This document shows positions 55,848 through 64,000 of a DNA stretch of 64,000 nt, piece after piece; position 1 is the first letter of the stretch, and each line of letters starts with the position of its first letter. The stretch covers positions 304,598-368,597 of the forward strand of contig NZ_BMLY01000003.1 of NCBI RefSeq assembly GCF_014645555.1. The letters run 5' to 3'. The notes under the pieces were generated by a model that did not search any database, had not been told where the DNA came from, and was given only the letters and a program-made list of their open reading frames with translations. Made by a program: the position numbers and the translations under genes. This stretch comes from Silvimonas amylolytica. Its GTDB lineage: Bacteria; Pseudomonadota; Gammaproteobacteria; Burkholderiales; Chitinibacteraceae.

Positions 55848-56903
55848 TCAGACGGCCTGGACGCCACGCTCGGTGGCGAGGTGTTCGTAATGGCGATCCA
55901 GCCGCGGATGCATCACGCGGTACCACAGTGGCGGGCACAGGGCGAGCAGGATCATGGTGGGATAACTGGCTGGCAACATGGGAGATTCCGCCTGGTCGCC
56001 CAGTGCTGAAAACGGCAGCAGCGGACGCACATGGTGGTCGGCATGGCGTTGCAGTTCAAACAGCAGCCAGTTGCTGACTGTGTGATTGGCGCTCCAGCTA
56101 TGCGCTGCGGTCATGCGCTCAAACCGGCCATCCGCATGGCGGTGCCGCATCAGACCATAGTGCTCGATATAGTCAACCGCTTCGAGCAAAGAGAATCCGA
56201 TCACCGCCTGTGCGGCGTAGAGCCCCAGTCCGGCCCAGCGGCCCAGCAGCCACGCAAATACCGCCAGCAACAGGGTGGCGGCCAGGTTCTGCCAGACTTC
56301 ATTGCGCCAGTGCCAGCCCGGCAGTTGCCGTTTCATCAAACGGGCTGCTTCCTGGGCCCAGGCGCCACGCAGTGTGCCGCTGACGGCTTGCCACCAGAAG
56401 GCGTAGTAGGGTTGGTTGCGGCGTGCTGTGGCGGGATCATACGGCGTGGCCACCCACACATGATGACCACGATTGTGTTCTACCCGGTAATGGCCGTACG
56501 CCGCAGTCCAGAGCATCAGCCGTGACAACAAGCGCAGCACGGTTGAACGACGATGTCCCAACTCGTGGGCGACCACAATGCCTACACCCGCAGTCACGCC
56601 CAGCGACAAGGTATTGCCGACCCATTCCAGCATCGTCCAGCGGGATGCCCCGCTCACACCGGTGGCGAGGGCCAGCAGTGCCAGCGGCACATAGGCGTAC
56701 ATGATCCAGTCGGCCAGGGCGACACCATCCCGGTTGGGCAGACGTGGTGAACGGCCGGCGAACAAATCAGCCACCGGCACCAGCACAAAGGCAAATACCG
56801 GCAAGGCGAAGGTCGCCGCACCACCGGTTTCGATGCCCCACATGCTCAAAAGAGGGAAGAGCCACGCCAGCATATAGACGCAGGCGCGGGGTTGGACTTG
56901 CAT
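55848..56903 (-). CDS. AlkB-type membrane non-heme di-iron hydroxylase
   Basis: A 351-residue membrane hydroxylase with about six membrane helices and the eight-histidine di-iron signature: HELGHRR (residues ~140), EHNRGHH, and LQRHADHH near the C-terminus, as in alkane 1-monooxygenase and xylene monooxygenase. It would insert oxygen into a terminal methyl or alkyl group, using electrons from rubredoxin or a reductase not present nearby. GGGAGA precedes the ATG with five-base spacing. Substrate range cannot be read from the sequence. Confidence 0.9.
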   Translation of the reverse strand: MQVQPRACVYMLAWLFPLLSMWGIETGGAATFALPVFAFVLVPVADLFAGRSPRLPNRDGVALADWIMYAYVPLALLALATGVSGASRWTMLEWVGNTLSLGVTAGVGIVVAHELGHRRSTVLRLLSRLMLWTAAYGHYRVEHNRGHHVWVATPYDPATARRNQPYYAFWWQAVSGTLRGAWAQEAARLMKRQLPGWHWRNEVWQNLAATLLLAVFAWLLGRWAGLGLYAAQAVIGFSLLEAVDYIEHYGLMRHRHADGRFERMTAAHSWSANHTVSNWLLFELQRHADHHVRPLLPFSALGDQAESPMLPASYPTMILLALCPPLWYRVMHPRLDRHYEHLATERGVQAV

Positions 56904-57083
56904 GAATTCTCCCGCGATACAATTCATCGTTTGCCGAAACGATAACGGCTCTCGCGGTGGTTTACGGTGTAAGACAGCCAGACGGCAAAATCGGGCGATA
57001 TCCGGCAAAGTTGCGGTTTTTTAAGGCAAATCCGCAAACGTTTGTCATATCAAAATATGCTTTTGGGATAAAAATCCAGTCGC

Positions 57084-57974
57084 TTAAACCGCGCCCAGCC
57101 AGCGGTTTTCCGGCAAGCCGCGAATGCCTTCCAGGCGCACTTCAAACACTGCGCCAGCCAGCGGCTGCCGGGCCAGTGCTTCCACACTCAAACCGTTGCG
57201 TGCGCTGGTCACATAGAGCGTATCCAGATCGGCACCACCAAAGGTCACGCAGGTCGGCTGGGCCACTGGCATATCGATGACGCGATCGACCGATCCATCC
57301 GGCGCATAACGCACCACGCAGTTACCTGCCCACTGGGCGTTCCACAGATAACCGTCGGCATCAACGGTTGAGCCATCGGGCTCGATGATGGTCTCGCCCA
57401 GATCGACAAACACGCGGTGATTGCCCACCGCGCCGGTGACGGCGTCGTAATCGCTTTGCATGATCTTGTGCTGCAGCGAATCGCACCAGTACATGATGCT
57501 GCCATCCGGGCTGAAGCAAATGCTGTTGGAAATAGCGACTTTGGGCAGATCCAGCCGGGTGAGCTTGCCTTCGGTATCGAAGCGATAAATGGATGCAACG
57601 GGCTCCGGGCTGCCCTCGTGCATGGTGCCAAAAATGAAGTTACCCGCCCGGTCACAACGGCCATCATTGGTACGGGTCTTGGGGAGATCAGTCTCTACAC
57701 TGACGAGGCGCGTGAACTCGTCCCGCGCGTGGTTGAACAGAGCCAGGCCGGTTTCCAGTGCCACCAACAGTACGTCCTGGTTTTGCGTTAATGCAAAGCA
57801 CCCCAGCCGTTGTGGCAGATGCCAGCACTTGTGTGCGCCGGTACCCGGCTTCATGCGCCACAGTTCTTTGGCGTGGATATTGGTCCACCACAAAAAACCG
57901 GTGTGCTCGTCACGGATGATGCCTTCGGCAAGGTTGTACTGACCATCTGAGAGGCAACGGACTACGGCGCTCAT
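57084..57974 (-). CDS. SMP-30/gluconolactonase-family lactonase
   Basis: A six-bladed beta-propeller lactonase of 296 residues. Metal/catalytic positions appear in LAEGIIRDEHTGFLWW (Glu), KTRTNDGRCDRAGNFIFGTM (Asn), AISNSICFSPDGSIMYWCDS (Asn, Asp) and IIEPDGSTVDADGYLWNAQW. The last is characteristic of sugar-lactone hydrolases such as L-arabinonolactonase. AGGA lies seven bases before the ATG, and a LacI-type palindrome sits just upstream. No sugar dehydrogenase is nearby, so the substrate is unknown. Confidence 0.88.
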   Translation of the reverse strand: MSAVVRCLSDGQYNLAEGIIRDEHTGFLWWTNIHAKELWRMKPGTGAHKCWHLPQRLGCFALTQNQDVLLVALETGLALFNHARDEFTRLVSVETDLPKTRTNDGRCDRAGNFIFGTMHEGSPEPVASIYRFDTEGKLTRLDLPKVAISNSICFSPDGSIMYWCDSLQHKIMQSDYDAVTGAVGNHRVFVDLGETIIEPDGSTVDADGYLWNAQWAGNCVVRYAPDGSVDRVIDMPVAQPTCVTFGGADLDTLYVTSARNGLSVEALARQPLAGAVFEVRLEGIRGLPENRWLGAV

Positions 57975-58003
57975 GTTGATTTCCTGGGCGATTGGGGTGG
58001 ACT

Positions 58004-58015
58004 GAAAACGTTTTC
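58004..58015. promoter_or_regulatory. LacI-type operator palindrome upstream of the lactonase
   Basis: Perfect 12-bp palindrome GAAAACGTTTTC about 30 bp before the lactonase start, with the central CG and flanking A/T typical of LacI/GalR-family operators. No LacI-family gene is in the window. Confidence 0.55.
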
Positions 58016-58191
58016 GGTGGGTGGCTAATTTACCGGGTTCCGGCGAGGAGAGGGGATTGGGTGAATACCCGAGGGTCGGATTTTCTGGCGCAGTGTGGAT
58101 GCCCCGTATCTACAAAACATCATCCGCTGTCAGGCGCTAGCCATGTTTCTGGTGTCTCATGGCACAGGCATGTCACCACCGTTTCCGGTGC

Positions 58192-58222
58192 CCAAAAAAC
58201 AAAACCCCGCCAACGGCGGGGC
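58192..58222 (-). terminator. intrinsic terminator of ygiQ
   Basis: On the minus strand CCCCGCC-GTT-GGCGGGG followed by TTTTGTTTTTT, about 22 bp after the ygiQ stop. Confidence 0.92.
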
Positions 58223-58244
58223 TCCATCTCACGCAAACATCAGA

Positions 58245-60461
58245 TCACCGTGCGCGGGTCTTGCCAGCAAAGGTCTTCTTCCCTTTGCCCTGACCCGGCC
58301 CGACAATCTTCTTGCGCGTCGCCGGCGCAGCCCCTGCCGCACCCGGCTTGCGCGCACCACCGGCAGCTGCGTTCGCAGCAGGACGAGGATTACGTGGCGG
58401 GGCAACCGGGCGCTCACCCGGTTGTTGTGGCGGGATCAGGTGCTTGGGGCTGTTGCCAATCAAGTCCGCCCGGCCCATTTCCAGCAAGGCTTCACGCAGG
58501 ATCGGCCAGTTAGCCGGGTCGTGATAACGCAGGAACGCCTTGTGTACCTTGCGTTGATGCGCATCGCGAATGATTTCGACTTTCTCCGAACTACGCGCCA
58601 GTTTGCGCAACGGGTTACGACGGGTGTGCCACATGGTGGTGGCCATGGCCATCGGCGTCGGGGTGAAGGCTTGCACCTGATCGGGCTTGAAGTTGTTTTC
58701 CTTCAGCCAAAGCGCCAGGTTCAGCATGTCTTCATTGGTCGTGCCCGGGTGGGCGGCAATGAAGTAAGGGATCAAGTACTGTTTTTTGCCAGCTTGAGCG
58801 CTGAACTTGTCGAACAAGGCTTTGAAGCGCTCGAACGTGCCAATGCCCGGCTTCATCATCTTGGAGAGCGGGCCTTCTTCTGTATGCTCCGGCGCAATTT
58901 TCAGGTAACCACTCACATGGTGGGTGACCAGTTCCTTGATGTATTCCGGGTTTTCCACGGCCAGGTCATAACGCAGACCAGAGCCGATGGTGATCTTCTT
59001 GACGCCGGGAATCGCCCGCGCCTTGCGATACAGCTGAATCAGTGGCGCGTGATCGGTGTTCAGGTTTTCGCAAATGCCCGGATACACACAGGACAAGCGG
59101 CGACAGGATTGTTCGATCTTCGGGTCTTTACAGGCCAGGCGATACATATTGGCGGTCGGGCCGCCCAGATCGCTGATATGGCCGGTAAAGCCGTGCGTCT
59201 TGTCGCGGATTTCCACGATCTCGTTGAGGATCGATTCTTCCGATCGGCTCTGGATAATTCGGCCTTCGTGCTCGGTGATCGAGCAGAAGGTACAGCCGCC
59301 AAAACAGCCGCGCATGATGTTGATAGAGAACCGGATCATCTCCCACGCCGGGATGCGCGCATTACCGTAAGACGGGTGCGGATTGCGGGCGTAGAAGAGG
59401 TCGTAGACGTAGTCCATCTCCGGCGTGGTCAGCGGGATAGGCGGCGGGTTGATCCACACGTCACGCTCGCCGTGGGCCTGTACCAGCGCGCGGGCGTTGC
59501 CGGGGTTGGATTCCAGATGCAGCGTGCGGCTGGCATGCGCGTACAAAACCGGATCATGCGCCACGGCTTCAAACGCCGGGATGCGCACCACGGTTTTCTG
59601 GCGCTGTGCCTGCTTGGCGGCCAGGCGTTCTGCCTTGCTGACCAGCTTGATGGGTTGGGCTGTGTCCGGCGGGGTCGGGGCGCTTTGTTTTTCCGACTCC
59701 ATGGCGTAGGGGTCCGGATGCGCATCAACCCGGCCCGGGGTATCGACGGTGGTCGAATCCATTTCCGACCAGTCTTCTGCGGGCATCCAGCCCTGGCGGG
59801 TCATGAAGGCCGTGCCACGCACATCGCGGATTTGCGCCAGACGCTCGCCGGCATGGGCACGCTGGGCGACTTCTACCAGCGCGCGTTCAGCATTGCCAAA
59901 CAGCAGGATGTCGGCCTTGGCGTAGACCAGGGCGGACTGGCGGACCTTGTCGCTCCAGTAGTCGTACTGGGCAATACGGCGCAAGCTGGCTTCAATGCCG
60001 CCGGCCATGATGTCCACGCCCGGATACGCCTCGCGGCAGCGCTGACAGTACACGGTCAGCGCGCGGTCTGGCCGCTTGCCACCTTCACCGCCTGCCGTAT
60101 AGGCGTCGTCGGAACGGGGTTTTTTGTCAGCCGTATAGCGGTTGATCATCGAATCCATATTGCCGGCCGTGACGCCAAAGAACAGACGCGGCTTGCCCAG
60201 CGCCTTGAATGGCTCTGCCGATTGCCAGTCTGGCTGGCTGATGATGCCCACACGGAAACCCTGTGCTTCCAGCAGACGGCCAATCAGTGCCATGCCAAAG
60301 CTGGGGTGGTCGATATAGGCGTCGCCTGTCACCAGGACGATGTCGCACTCATCCCAGCCCAGTTTGTTCATTTCTGCACGGCTCATCGGCAGGAATGGGG
60401 CGGGTTGGCGCGGCTTCATGCCGGCAGGCAGATCAAAAATCGGGGAGGGAGACTGGCTCAT
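58245..60461 (-). CDS. ygiQ: YgiQ-family radical SAM protein
   Basis: A 738-residue UPF0313 radical-SAM protein. The cluster-binding CxxxCxxC is [16 protein letters not shown] at about residue 384-391. The N-terminal domain contains [20 protein letters not shown], typical of the family, and the C-terminal ~70 residues are a basic, Pro/Ala/Lys-rich disordered tail that may bind nucleic acid. The biochemical role is still unsettled for the family. Length matches E. coli YgiQ (739). A long plus-strand frame (855 codons) overlaps this gene antisense and is treated as a shadow. Confidence 0.94.
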   Translation of the reverse strand: MSQSPSPIFDLPAGMKPRQPAPFLPMSRAEMNKLGWDECDIVLVTGDAYIDHPSFGMALIGRLLEAQGFRVGIISQPDWQSAEPFKALGKPRLFFGVTAGNMDSMINRYTADKKPRSDDAYTAGGEGGKRPDRALTVYCQRCREAYPGVDIMAGGIEASLRRIAQYDYWSDKVRQSALVYAKADILLFGNAERALVEVAQRAHAGERLAQIRDVRGTAFMTRQGWMPAEDWSEMDSTTVDTPGRVDAHPDPYAMESEKQSAPTPPDTAQPIKLVSKAERLAAKQAQRQKTVVRIPAFEAVAHDPVLYAHASRTLHLESNPGNARALVQAHGERDVWINPPPIPLTTPEMDYVYDLFYARNPHPSYGNARIPAWEMIRFSINIMRGCFGGCTFCSITEHEGRIIQSRSEESILNEIVEIRDKTHGFTGHISDLGGPTANMYRLACKDPKIEQSCRRLSCVYPGICENLNTDHAPLIQLYRKARAIPGVKKITIGSGLRYDLAVENPEYIKELVTHHVSGYLKIAPEHTEEGPLSKMMKPGIGTFERFKALFDKFSAQAGKKQYLIPYFIAAHPGTTNEDMLNLALWLKENNFKPDQVQAFTPTPMAMATTMWHTRRNPLRKLARSSEKVEIIRDAHQRKVHKAFLRYHDPANWPILREALLEMGRADLIGNSPKHLIPPQQPGERPVAPPRNPRPAANAAAGGARKPGAAGAAPATRKKIVGPGQGKGKKTFAGKTRAR

Positions 60462-60587
60462 GCGGATCACGGCTTCGGGCAATCGGCTATTTTCGCAGAA
60501 ATATGCCGGTTGAGTCCCGGAAAAATGAAATTTTTCATCAGGATAGTCGCCAGGCGGCGCTTGTCTCGCCGCCTGGGCATCGCACCC

Positions 60588-61820
60588 TCATGCTTGCGCG
60601 AGCACTTTGTCATGATCTTGCGCATGACAGGCAGCCGCTGTGAACAACACGTCTGTCGATGAGTTGAGCGCTGTCTCGAATGAATCCTGCAAGACGCTGA
60701 TGATGAAGCCCACGCCCACGACCTGCATGGCCAGGTCGTTGCTAATCCCGAACAAGCCACATGCCAGCGGGATCAATAACAGCGAACCACCCGCCACGCC
60801 CGACGCGCCGCAAGCGCACAAAGCAGCAACCACAGAGAGCAACAACGCCGTGGGCCAGTCGACCGCAATGCCCAGCGTATTGACTGCGGCCAGCGTCAGC
60901 ACCGTGATGGTGATCGCGGCGCCAGCCATATTGATGGTAGCGCCCAGCGGGATCGAAACCGAATAGGTGTCCTCATGCAGGTCAAGCTTGCGGCAGAGCG
61001 CCAGATTCACCGGAATATTGGCGGCCGAGCTTCGGGTGAAGAAAGCGGTCAGTGCGCTTTCCCGCAAGCAGGTAAATACCAGCGGGTAGGGATTGCGTCG
61101 TGTTTTGCAAAATACGATGAGCGGATTGACGACGAGTGCAACAAACAACATCGAGCCAATCAGTACTTCAAGCAATCTGCCGTAGTGGGCAAGGGCACCG
61201 AAGCCGTTGGTACCCAGCGTTGCGGCAACCAGACCGAAAATGCCGATGGGCGAACACTGGATGATCAAACGGACGATATGGGCGATCCCGCTGGAGAGGT
61301 CAGCGATGACTGTACGCGTCGTTGCACTGGCATGGCGCAAGGCAAGGCCCAGCCCGGCGGACCACGCCAGAATGCCAATGTAATTACCGTCCGCCAGGGC
61401 GCGCACCGGATTGTCCACCACGTTCAGTGCCAGCGTGCGCAACACAGCGCCAATGCCCTCCGGGGTGGCCGTGGTTGCCGTGGGGACGACCAGAGTCAGT
61501 GTGGCCGGAAAACTGAAGCTGGCGACCACCGCCACCAGCGCGGCAGCCAGCGTGCCCGTGACGTACAAGGCAAGTATCGGGCCGATATTGGTTCGCTGGC
61601 CTGCTTTATGGCTGGCAATGGCGCTGGTGACCAAGGCAAAGACCAGAATCGGTGCAACAGACTTCAGTGCAGTGACAAAGAGCGTACCGAGCACGCCGAC
61701 CGAGGCGGCGGCGCTGGCCGAACAGGCTGCCAGCGTCATGCCCGCGATCAGGCCGATCAGGATGCGGACGACCAGATTGCCATGCAACACGAACTGCATC
61801 AGTTTGGATTTTTTTGTCAT
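60588..61820 (-). CDS. sstT: SstT, serine/threonine:Na+ symporter
   Basis: A DAACS-family secondary transporter of 410 residues (E. coli SstT 414). Recognisable: [35 protein letters not shown] (a tip-loop Ser-rich motif), [20 protein letters not shown] and [15 protein letters not shown] at the end. It imports serine and threonine with sodium and could feed the SdaA reaction in the same window. The ATG at 61820 is chosen; an upstream extension is not family-like. The nearest neighbour, the phosphonate operon, is divergent. Confidence 0.93.
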   Translation of the reverse strand: MTKKSKLMQFVLHGNLVVRILIGLIAGMTLAACSASAAASVGVLGTLFVTALKSVAPILVFALVTSAIASHKAGQRTNIGPILALYVTGTLAAALVAVVASFSFPATLTLVVPTATTATPEGIGAVLRTLALNVVDNPVRALADGNYIGILAWSAGLGLALRHASATTRTVIADLSSGIAHIVRLIIQCSPIGIFGLVAATLGTNGFGALAHYGRLLEVLIGSMLFVALVVNPLIVFCKTRRNPYPLVFTCLRESALTAFFTRSSAANIPVNLALCRKLDLHEDTYSVSIPLGATINMAGAAITITVLTLAAVNTLGIAVDWPTALLLSVVAALCACGASGVAGGSLLLIPLACGLFGISNDLAMQVVGVGFIISVLQDSFETALNSSTDVLFTAAACHAQDHDKVLAQA

Positions 61821-62155
61821 GAAATGAATACCCTGGCGGTGCTGTCGCACCTTGCGCCTGTTTGAAGACAAGCCGGCCATGGTATGCCGGGAGCAAAGCC
61901 CGGCGCTGCGCACAATTGCGCAACTGTTAAATCCTCACATCAATATCAGGCGTTTCCTGGCGGGTAGTTCTGATTGGCCAACGGAACCGGTGGTCATCGC
62001 AAATTCGTCTAGACGTCACAACGTTGTAACACTCTCCTCGCACAATCCGCCTCGTCTGATCGACAGACCTTTATTGACCAGGATGACCGCTGTTGCAAAA
62101 CACGGTGATCACTCGCAACACAGAACCCGACAGAACCAAGACAAGGATTGCCCAA
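61821..62155. promoter_or_regulatory. 335-bp divergent region with palindromes before the phosphonate operon
   Basis: Two perfect 10-bp palindromes lie side by side: CGTCTAGACG (62006-62015) and ACAACGTTGT (62018-62027). The GTCTAGAC core matches the operator core of HutC/DasR-type GntR regulators, to which PhnR-type phosphonate regulators belong (recalled). They sit ~130-150 bp before the binding-protein gene. No gene is seen in the region. Confidence 0.55.
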
Positions 62156-63169
62156 ATGAAAACCCTGCCTCGCGTGCTCGCCGGCCTGATCGCCCTCTGG
62201 GGTGCCGCCGCTTATGCCGACACCACACTGACTGTCTACACCGCGCTTGAAGCCGACCAGGTCAAGGCTTATCAGGACAAATTCGAACAAGAAAACCCCG
62301 GTATCCACATCAAGTGGGTGCGTGATTCCACCGGTGTGATCACCGCCAAACTGCTGGCTGAAAAGAACAACCCGCAAGCGGATGTGGTGATGGGTGTTGC
62401 CGCTTCTTCGTTGCTGATCCTGGACAAGGAAGGCATGTTGTCGCCGTACTCCCCCAAGGGTGTGGACAAGCTGACCAAGTCCTATGTAGACAGCAAAAAC
62501 CCGCCGGCATGGGCTGGTATGGATGTCTGGGGTGCGACCATCTGTTTCAACACGGTTGAGGCCGCCAAGCAAGGTCTGAAGAAGCCGGAATCCTGGAAGG
62601 ACCTTCTGAAGCCCGAGTACAAAGGCAAGATCGTGATGCCGAACCCGGCATCGTCTGGCACGGGTTACTTTGATGTTTCTGCCTGGCTGAAGATCTTCGG
62701 CGAGAAGGGTGGCTGGGAATACATGGACGCGCTGCATCAGAACATTGCCCAGTACGAACACTCTGGCTCCAAGCCGTGCAAGCAAGCGGCCACGGGCGAA
62801 TACCCGATCGGTATCTCGTTTGAATACCGCGCTGCCAGCCTGAAGAAGGGCGGTGCGCCGATTGATCTGGTGTTCCCGAAGGAAGGCCTGGGCTGGGACC
62901 TGGAAGCCACCGGCATCATGAAGGGCACCAAGAATCTGGATGCCGCCAAGAAGCTGGCCGACTGGTCTGCCTCGCACTCGGCCAACGAGTTGTATGAAAA
63001 GAACTTTGCCGTGGTCGCCATGCCTGGTGTGGCCAAGCCGATCGAGTTTATTCCTGCCAACTACGAGCAAATGCTGATCAAGCAGGATCTGACCTGGTCT
63101 GCATCCAACCGCGATCGCATTCTGGCCGAATGGACCAAGCGTTACGACAGCAAGTCTGAACCGAAGTAA
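62156..63169 (+). CDS. 2-aminoethylphosphonate-type ABC substrate-binding protein
   Basis: A 337-residue periplasmic binding protein. The signal peptide is MKTLPRVLAGLIALWGAAAYA (~21 residues). The mature part opens DTTLTVYTALEADQVKAYQD, characteristic of the Fbp/PhnS type; VRDSTGVITAKLLAEKNNPQ and YPIGISFEYRAASLKKGG continue it. Similar proteins occur with HD-oxygenase and ABC genes in phosphonate clusters (TIGR phnS2-like group), exactly the order seen here. AAGGA precedes the ATG. Iron-binding proteins of the same fold are the alternative, but context favours phosphonate. Confidence 0.85.
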   Translation: MKTLPRVLAGLIALWGAAAYADTTLTVYTALEADQVKAYQDKFEQENPGIHIKWVRDSTGVITAKLLAEKNNPQADVVMGVAASSLLILDKEGMLSPYSPKGVDKLTKSYVDSKNPPAWAGMDVWGATICFNTVEAAKQGLKKPESWKDLLKPEYKGKIVMPNPASSGTGYFDVSAWLKIFGEKGGWEYMDALHQNIAQYEHSGSKPCKQAATGEYPIGISFEYRAASLKKGGAPIDLVFPKEGLGWDLEATGIMKGTKNLDAAKKLADWSASHSANELYEKNFAVVAMPGVAKPIEFIPANYEQMLIKQDLTWSASNRDRILAEWTKRYDSKSEPK

Positions 63170-63236
63170 TTGAGTGTCAGGTGCGGGGAGCGCGAGGCGC
63201 TCTCCGCATTGTGTTCTCTGCCTTACCTGGTAACAC

Positions 63237-63806
63237 ATGCAAATCACGATTGAAGACCTGCAGCGCCTGTATACGGCGCAAGGTGCCGCGCAGTACGGCG
63301 GTGAAGACGTTTCCCAACTGCAGCATGCGCTGCAGAGCGCCCATTTTGCGGATGAGGACGGCGCACCAGAGGCCCTGGTGATCGCCGCGTTGCTGCATGA
63401 CTTTGGTCACATCGTCAGTGGTCAGGCCGATGAAGACCTGGCCAACGGCATTGATGACCGCCACGAGGCACTGGGCGTGGCCGCGTTGAAAAACCTGTTT
63501 GCGGATGACGTCCTGGCGCCCATTGCCCTGCACGTCACTGCCAAGCGTTATCTGTGTGCTGTTTCTCCCCAATACCTGCTGACCTTGTCGCAAGCATCGC
63601 GCCAGTCCCTGCTGTTGCAAGGCGGCGTAATGAGCGATGAGGAAGTCACCCGGTTTGAGCGCAACCCCCACCTGGAAAGCGCCATTGCGTTGCGGCGTTA
63701 CGACGATCTGGCCAAGGTGCCGGACCTCGTGACCGCATCGCTCGACCACTATCTGGAGCGCGCCCGCAAGCTGGTGTGCACGGCCCCGCAACAGGAGGCG
63801 CCATGA
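63237..63806 (+). CDS. PhnZ-like HD-domain phosphonate oxygenase
   Basis: A 189-residue HD-domain protein of the phosphonate-degradation type. The metal centre is visible in [30 protein letters not shown], and [10 protein letters not shown]. In PhnZ the mixed-valent di-iron centre cleaves 2-amino-1-hydroxyethylphosphonate to glycine and phosphate (known family chemistry). The partner PhnY hydroxylase is not visible before the window edge. Its stop overlaps the ATG of the downstream ABC ATPase gene (ATGA), indicating co-translation. Confidence 0.85.
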   Translation: MQITIEDLQRLYTAQGAAQYGGEDVSQLQHALQSAHFADEDGAPEALVIAALLHDFGHIVSGQADEDLANGIDDRHEALGVAALKNLFADDVLAPIALHVTAKRYLCAVSPQYLLTLSQASRQSLLLQGGVMSDEEVTRFERNPHLESAIALRRYDDLAKVPDLVTASLDHYLERARKLVCTAPQQEAP

Positions 63807-64000
63807 ACCGCATTCTTGAACAGGCTCTCAATGAAGGCCAGACCGTGAACCAGCCGGGCGTTGGCGTGCCCGACGCGCTTTCCCTGAACCAGATCAACAA
63901 ATCGTTTGGCAGTTTTAATGCGCTGAACGATATCAACCTGAACGTGAAGAAAGGCGAGTTTGTCTGCCTGCTGGGTCCCTCCGGTTGTGGCAAGACGACG
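63803..64000 (+). CDS. ABC transporter ATPase, phosphonate-type (partial)
   Basis: The first ~66 codons of an ABC ATP-binding subunit. After a ~28-residue N-terminal extension comes [19 protein letters not shown] and the Walker [12 protein letters not shown], at which the window ends. AGGAGGCGCC gives an ideal ribosome-binding site, and the ATG overlaps the HD-oxygenase stop. It is the energy subunit of the 2-aminoethylphosphonate importer; permease genes should follow. Confidence 0.85.
   Translation, partial: MNRILEQALNEGQTVNQPGVGVPDALSLNQINKSFGSFNALNDINLNVKKGEFVCLLGPSGCGKTT

Noticed and set aside
58095-60662. 855-codon open frame on the plus strand, the longest in the window
   Set aside because: It lies antisense to ygiQ, which has intact radical-SAM motifs. 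The translated product is Arg/His/Gly-rich with no domain, typical of the complementary frame of a GC-rich gene.
1-64000. tRNA, rRNA, integrase or phage genes
   Set aside because: I looked for T-loop-like GGTTCGA patterns in the gaps and for recombinase motifs and found none that I could support.

Overview
The window reads as a chromosomal stretch of a GC-rich Gram-negative betaproteobacterium. The gene families and the secreted GH18 chitinase suggest Neisseriales (Chitinibacteraceae or Chromobacteriaceae relatives). That placement is an inference from gene content, because no rRNA or other phylogenetic marker is present.

Layout. (1) 1-7.9 kb, housekeeping: a partial recC, a small secreted protein, a RarD-type permease, a YpfJ-type zinc metallopeptidase, a small lipoprotein, the ribosome-rescue hydrolase ArfB, a 63-residue protein and a dCACHE chemoreceptor. 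(2) 8-39.5 kb, a polyamine and omega-amino-acid catabolic supercluster: a GabR-like MocR regulator divergent from gabT, then gabD, an AraC regulator, puuD, puuA, spuC, the putrescine ABC importer potFGHI, an outer-membrane beta-barrel protein, puuB and puuC. A second block follows with a class-III aminotransferase, a GuaA-type amidotransferase, agmatinase and a second PuuB-like oxidase. Then come a diguanylate cyclase and a second MocR regulator divergent from an omega-amino acid:pyruvate aminotransferase plus mmsA. (3) 39.8-43.5 kb, a compact membrane operon: SMR-type flippase, HAD-UbiA phosphoribosyl-polyprenyl-phosphate synthase-like fusion, GT-C-like membrane protein and a DUF3592 protein. 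(4) 43.5-53.8 kb: an M20 amidohydrolase, a ChbG-type deacetylase, a tandem glycine riboswitch ahead of sdaA, a LysE exporter, an aldo-keto reductase, an MFS/LysR divergent pair and a low-complexity protein. (5) 54-61.8 kb: chitinase with two CBM5/12 modules, an AlkB-type hydroxylase, an SMP-30 lactonase, the radical-SAM protein YgiQ and the SstT symporter. (6) 62.1 kb to the end: start of a 2-aminoethylphosphonate operon (binding protein, PhnZ-like HD oxygenase, ABC ATPase cut by the window edge).

How the genes work together. Putrescine enters by PotFGHI or arises from agmatine. It is degraded by transamination (SpuC) or by gamma-glutamylation (PuuA-PuuB-PuuC-PuuD) to GABA, which GabT and GabD convert to succinate. 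The bauA/mmsA-like pair would take beta-alanine-type products to acetyl-CoA or propionyl-CoA.

Non-coding features of most interest are a hairpin-rich repeat family present in a long form (509 bp, between gabT and gabD) and a short form (130 bp, after puuC), the glycine riboswitch with its shared P1/terminator segment, and several palindromic operator candidates. I saw no tRNA, rRNA, CRISPR array, transposase or prophage gene.
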